DNA from: an uncultured Actinoplanes sp. | GTDB taxonomy: Bacteria > Actinomycetota > Actinomycetes > Mycobacteriales > Micromonosporaceae | Length of the DNA: 15,233 nucleotides | Direction: 5' to 3' | Assembly: GCA_934667465.1 (NCBI GenBank) | Contig: CAKUMG010000043.1 | Coordinates: 1-15,233, forward strand | Part shown: positions 12,986-15,233 of the stretch, in pieces | Layout: each line of letters begins with the position of its first letter | How positions within the stretch are numbered: the stretch's first letter is position 1 | Program-made: the position numbers and the translations under genes | Notes under the pieces: generated by a model | Database searches by the model: none | Seen by the model: the letters and a program-made list of their open reading frames with translations, nothing else | What the model was told of the DNA's origin: nothing

Positions 12986-15093
12986 GTCCGGGTCCTCGGT
13001 CTCGCCGCATTCGCCTGGTCCACCAGGCGGATCTTCTCCGGGCCGTTCGCGGCCCGCGCCATCTCCCGGTACGCCGCCTCGAGCGCGAACCGTACATCCC
13101 GCTCGCCGGCCTGCTCGCTCGCCGCCGGGCGGCGGCCGCGTACGGGATCCGGGGTCTTCTCCGAGCCGTCCGCAGCACCCAGCACCGCCCGCGGGACCGG
13201 CGTGCCCGCGGCCAGCGCAGTGAGCGCCTGCTCCAGCAGCTCCGCCCGCAGCGCCGCGACCTGGGCCGCCTCGATCTCGAGCCGCTCGATCAGCGCCGCC
13301 GCCGTCGCGAGCGCGGCCATGTCGCCGGGGCCGCCCTGCCGGGTGCGCACCAGCGCCCGTACGGCGCCCACCTGCGAGTTCCGGTAGGCCGCCGAGTGGC
13401 CGGGCACCCGGTTGTACGCCTCCACCGCCCCGTCGCGGTCCCCGGCGGTGACCCGGCAGCGGGCCAGCCCCGCCGACGCCGTGGTGTACGCGGGATCGGT
13501 GCGGCTCACCACGTCGTAGTACGCGGCCGCCTCCGGGTGCCGCCCGGCCAGTTCCAGGCTGAGCCCGAGCGCCAGCTTCGGCGCCGGCTCGCCGGGCAGC
13601 GCCGAGTACACCGCGTCGAAGCGCTGCCGGGCCCGCCCGGTGTCACCCGACGCGAGCGCGAGCAGCCCCTCGTACCAGGCGACCCGCCAGTCCTGCCCGT
13701 ACTCGGCGGCGATCCCGTTGAGCAGCCGCGACGCCTCGGGATGGGCGTCGCGTCCGATGTCGATGTAGGCCCGCAGCGCCCGCAGCCGCACCTCGACGGT
13801 GTGCTCGGGCGCCTTGCCGAGCAGCACGAGCACCTCCCGCGGATCGGTCACCGTGACCGAGGCCAGGAACGCGGCGGCCGGGTCGGCGAGGTCGATCAGC
13901 GGGACGGGCAGGAACCGCCACTGCGGCGCCTCGTCGTGCGCCCCCGACCCGTCGGCCTTGACGTCCGTGCGCAGCTCCGCCGTGAACAGCCGCGACGTCG
14001 CCGGGCGCGGGTCGCCGTCGGTGGCGGCGAGCACCTCGCGCAGCACCCCGAGCATCTGCTCGCTCATCTCGGCCGTGTCGACGAACCGCTCGGCCGGGTC
14101 GGTGCGGGTGGCGCGGTCCAGCAGCCGGTAGAAAGACTCGTGGTCCCGGTACGCCGCGTGGTCGTCGCGCGGCGGCAGCCGGTCCCGGTAGGTCGTCTGG
14201 TAACCGCGGAAGTCCGTGGTCAGCACGGCCAGGGTGCGGCCGATGGTGTGGATGTCGCTCTGCGCCGACGGTCCCGCCTCGGCGATCTCCGGTGCCTGGT
14301 AGCCGACGGTCCCGTACAGCGCCGCGTCGTGGTCGTCGACGTGCACCACGCCGCCGAGGTCGATGAGTTTGACCTGGTCGCCGGTCTGGATCACGTTGTC
14401 GGGCTTGAAGTCGCAGTAGATCAGGCCCCGGTCGTGCAGGTACCCGAACGCCGGCATGATCTCCAGCACGTATGCGAGCGCCTGCTCGACGGGCAGCGGG
14501 TCCGGGCTCCCGGCCGCCCGCAGCCGCCGCTTCAGGATGTCCTTGAGCGAGTCGCCGCCGACGTACTCCATCACGATGTAGCCGGCGCCGTCGTGCTCGA
14601 CGAAGTTGTAGATCTTCACGATGCCGGGGTGCTCGACCTCGGCCAGGAACCGCCGCTCGGCCACGGCGGCGGCGAGCGCGTCCGCGTTGCCCGCGTTGAG
14701 CAGCCCCTTCAGCACCACCCACCGGTCCGACACATTGCGGTCGGTGGCCAGGTGGATCCAGCCGAGCCCGCCGTGCGCCAGCGCGCCGACCACCTCGTAC
14801 TGCCCGCCGACCAGGTCGCCGCGGGTCAGCTTGGGCGTGAAGTCGAACGCCTCGCCGCACGAGGGACAGAAACCCGACGTGCGCCCCTGCCGGTCGCCGC
14901 GGGCCCGGCCCACGGCGTTGCCGCACGACCCGCAGTAGCGCTTGTCCTCCGGCACCTCGGCCACGGCCATGACCGCGGCGGCGGGGTCGCGCGGGGTCAG
15001 CGGCGCCACGTCGACCAGCCCGCCCCCGAACCGCCGCCGGCTCGCGGTCCGGCTGCTGCCCGTGCGCGCCGACCCGCCGGTGCGCGAGTACAC
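12982..15093 (-). CDS. pknG: PknG-like Ser/Thr kinase, rubredoxin plus TPR
   Basis: Soluble Ser/Thr kinase of the PknG type, 703 aa from the GTG at 15093. It has a rubredoxin-like metal site (C54, C57, C76, C79) and a kinase domain from about 99: AHGGLGW loop, catalytic K129 in VVLKG, YCDFKPDN in place of HRD (D228, K230, N233), and DLG for DFG (D245). Then comes a long TPR region (about 390-620) with the FPGEPAPKLAL-like block written LPGEPAPKLAL. Mycobacterial PknG senses amino-acid supply and phosphorylates GarA. First gene of the operon. The start is uncertain: conserved RRRFGGGLVDV (codons just below 15040) proves the gene extends past the ATG at 14970, but upstream of 15093 the frame is only antisense to a TetR fragment. 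The natural N-terminus may therefore be missing. No glnH or glnX neighbour is seen. Confidence 0.9.
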   Translation of the reverse strand: MYSRTGGSARTGSSRTASRRRFGGGLVDVAPLTPRDPAAAVMAVAEVPEDKRYCGSCGNAVGRARGDRQGRTSGFCPSCGEAFDFTPKLTRGDLVGGQYEVVGALAHGGLGWIHLATDRNVSDRWVVLKGLLNAGNADALAAAVAERRFLAEVEHPGIVKIYNFVEHDGAGYIVMEYVGGDSLKDILKRRLRAAGSPDPLPVEQALAYVLEIMPAFGYLHDRGLIYCDFKPDNVIQTGDQVKLIDLGGVVHVDDHDAALYGTVGYQAPEIAEAGPSAQSDIHTIGRTLAVLTTDFRGYQTTYRDRLPPRDDHAAYRDHESFYRLLDRATRTDPAERFVDTAEMSEQMLGVLREVLAATDGDPRPATSRLFTAELRTDVKADGSGAHDEAPQWRFLPVPLIDLADPAAAFLASVTVTDPREVLVLLGKAPEHTVEVRLRALRAYIDIGRDAHPEASRLLNGIAAEYGQDWRVAWYEGLLALASGDTGRARQRFDAVYSALPGEPAPKLALGLSLELAGRHPEAAAYYDVVSRTDPAYTTASAGLARCRVTAGDRDGAVEAYNRVPGHSAAYRNSQVGAVRALVRTRQGGPGDMAALATAAALIERLEIEAAQVAALRAELLEQALTALAAGTPVPRAVLGAADGSEKTPDPVRGRRPAASEQAGERDVRFALEAAYREMARAANGPEKIRLVDQANAARPRTRT
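12994..12997 (-). promoter_or_regulatory. Shine-Dalgarno for PP2C gene
   Basis: GAGG on the minus strand, 8 nt before the ATG at 12985, within the last codons of the kinase gene. Supports the ATGA overlap start. Confidence 0.55.
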
Positions 15094-15233
15094 CGCCGAG
15101 CGGGCCGGCTGGCTCGCCGGCCTCGTCCGCGACGGCCAGGCGCGCGGGGAGCTGGACCCCGCGCTGTCGCCCCAGGCGGTCGCGCACTTCTGCCTCGCCC
15201 TGGCGGCCGGCACCACGCTGCTCGGCCCCGACC
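15041..15233 (+). pseudogene. TetR-family regulator, C-terminal fragment
   Basis: Open to the window edge. It reads LAVRLLPVRADPPVREY, then ERAGWLAGLVRDGQARGELD and PALSPQAVAHFCLALAAGTT, which is typical of the ligand-binding C-terminal domain of TetR regulators. The frame is open only back to a TAG at 14936-14938, and the sequence between is antisense to the pknG zinc-ribbon region. There is no helix-turn-helix, so about the first half of the gene is missing. It could be a broken gene remnant or the edge of an assembly misjoin. The ATG at 14969 is in frame but would start a meaningless leader. The 3' end lies outside the window. Confidence 0.6.

Noticed and set aside
15094..15216. Extension of the pknG frame to a GTG at 15216
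   Set aside because: The added residues are antisense to the TetR domain and resemble a shadow (Ala/Arg/Ser/Pro-rich), unlike the conserved PknG part below 15093.

Overview
The window is uniformly GC-rich DNA with almost every codon third position G or C, GTG starts, 4-bp start/stop overlaps, and TANNNT boxes placed 6-9 nt before start codons as in leaderless transcripts. With a PknG-type kinase, a HelY-type helicase and a DUF1707-type membrane protein this points to a filamentous actinobacterium. Micromonosporaceae (Actinoplanes-like) is my best guess, but it is not proven by anything here. I see no tRNA, rRNA, CRISPR array or insertion sequence, and no gene-free stretch over 300 bases; the longest gap is about 196 bp (9663-9858).

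Region 1 (1-3651) holds a HAD-superfamily hydrolase (minus strand) divergent from a complete Ski2/Mtr4-like helicase of the HelY family. Region 2 (3652-8397) looks like a red-light signalling locus. A SpoIIE/PP2C phosphatase with GAF-like N-terminal domains is translationally coupled (GTGA overlap) to a stand-alone Rcp1-like response regulator. That gene runs tail-to-tail into, and overlaps by 82 bp, a bacteriophytochrome histidine kinase with the biliverdin-binding Cys. The kinase gene lies 9 bp behind a small VOC/glyoxalase-fold gene. The inferred path is phytochrome to response regulator to PP2C phosphatase, with the final target (probably an anti-sigma/anti-anti-sigma pair) outside the window. 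Region 3 (8398-9858) holds an inositol-monophosphatase/HisN-like phosphatase, divergent from the VOC gene with only 21 bp between starts and overlapping by 4 bp at its 3' end a convergent DUF1707-type two-helix membrane protein. An intergenic stretch follows with a strong hairpin that closes the next operon.

Region 4 (9859-15093, minus strand) is a tight four-gene phospho-signalling operon in the order pknG-like kinase, zinc-ribbon PP2C phosphatase, vWA protein, zinc-ribbon FHA protein. Each junction is a 4-bp ATGA or GTGA overlap. Writer, eraser, reader and a MIDAS scaffold are thus made from one message, and three of the four proteins carry CxxC zinc ribbons. It resembles the described kinase/PP2C/vWA (TerY-P) triads, with a PknG-class kinase and a GarA-like FHA partner added.

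Region 5 (about 15041-15233): the low-complexity N-terminal linker of PknG runs directly into the opposite-strand C-terminal half of a TetR-family regulator that has no DNA-binding domain. This is either a real rearrangement that cut both genes or an assembly misjoin, and it is the most anomalous point in the window.
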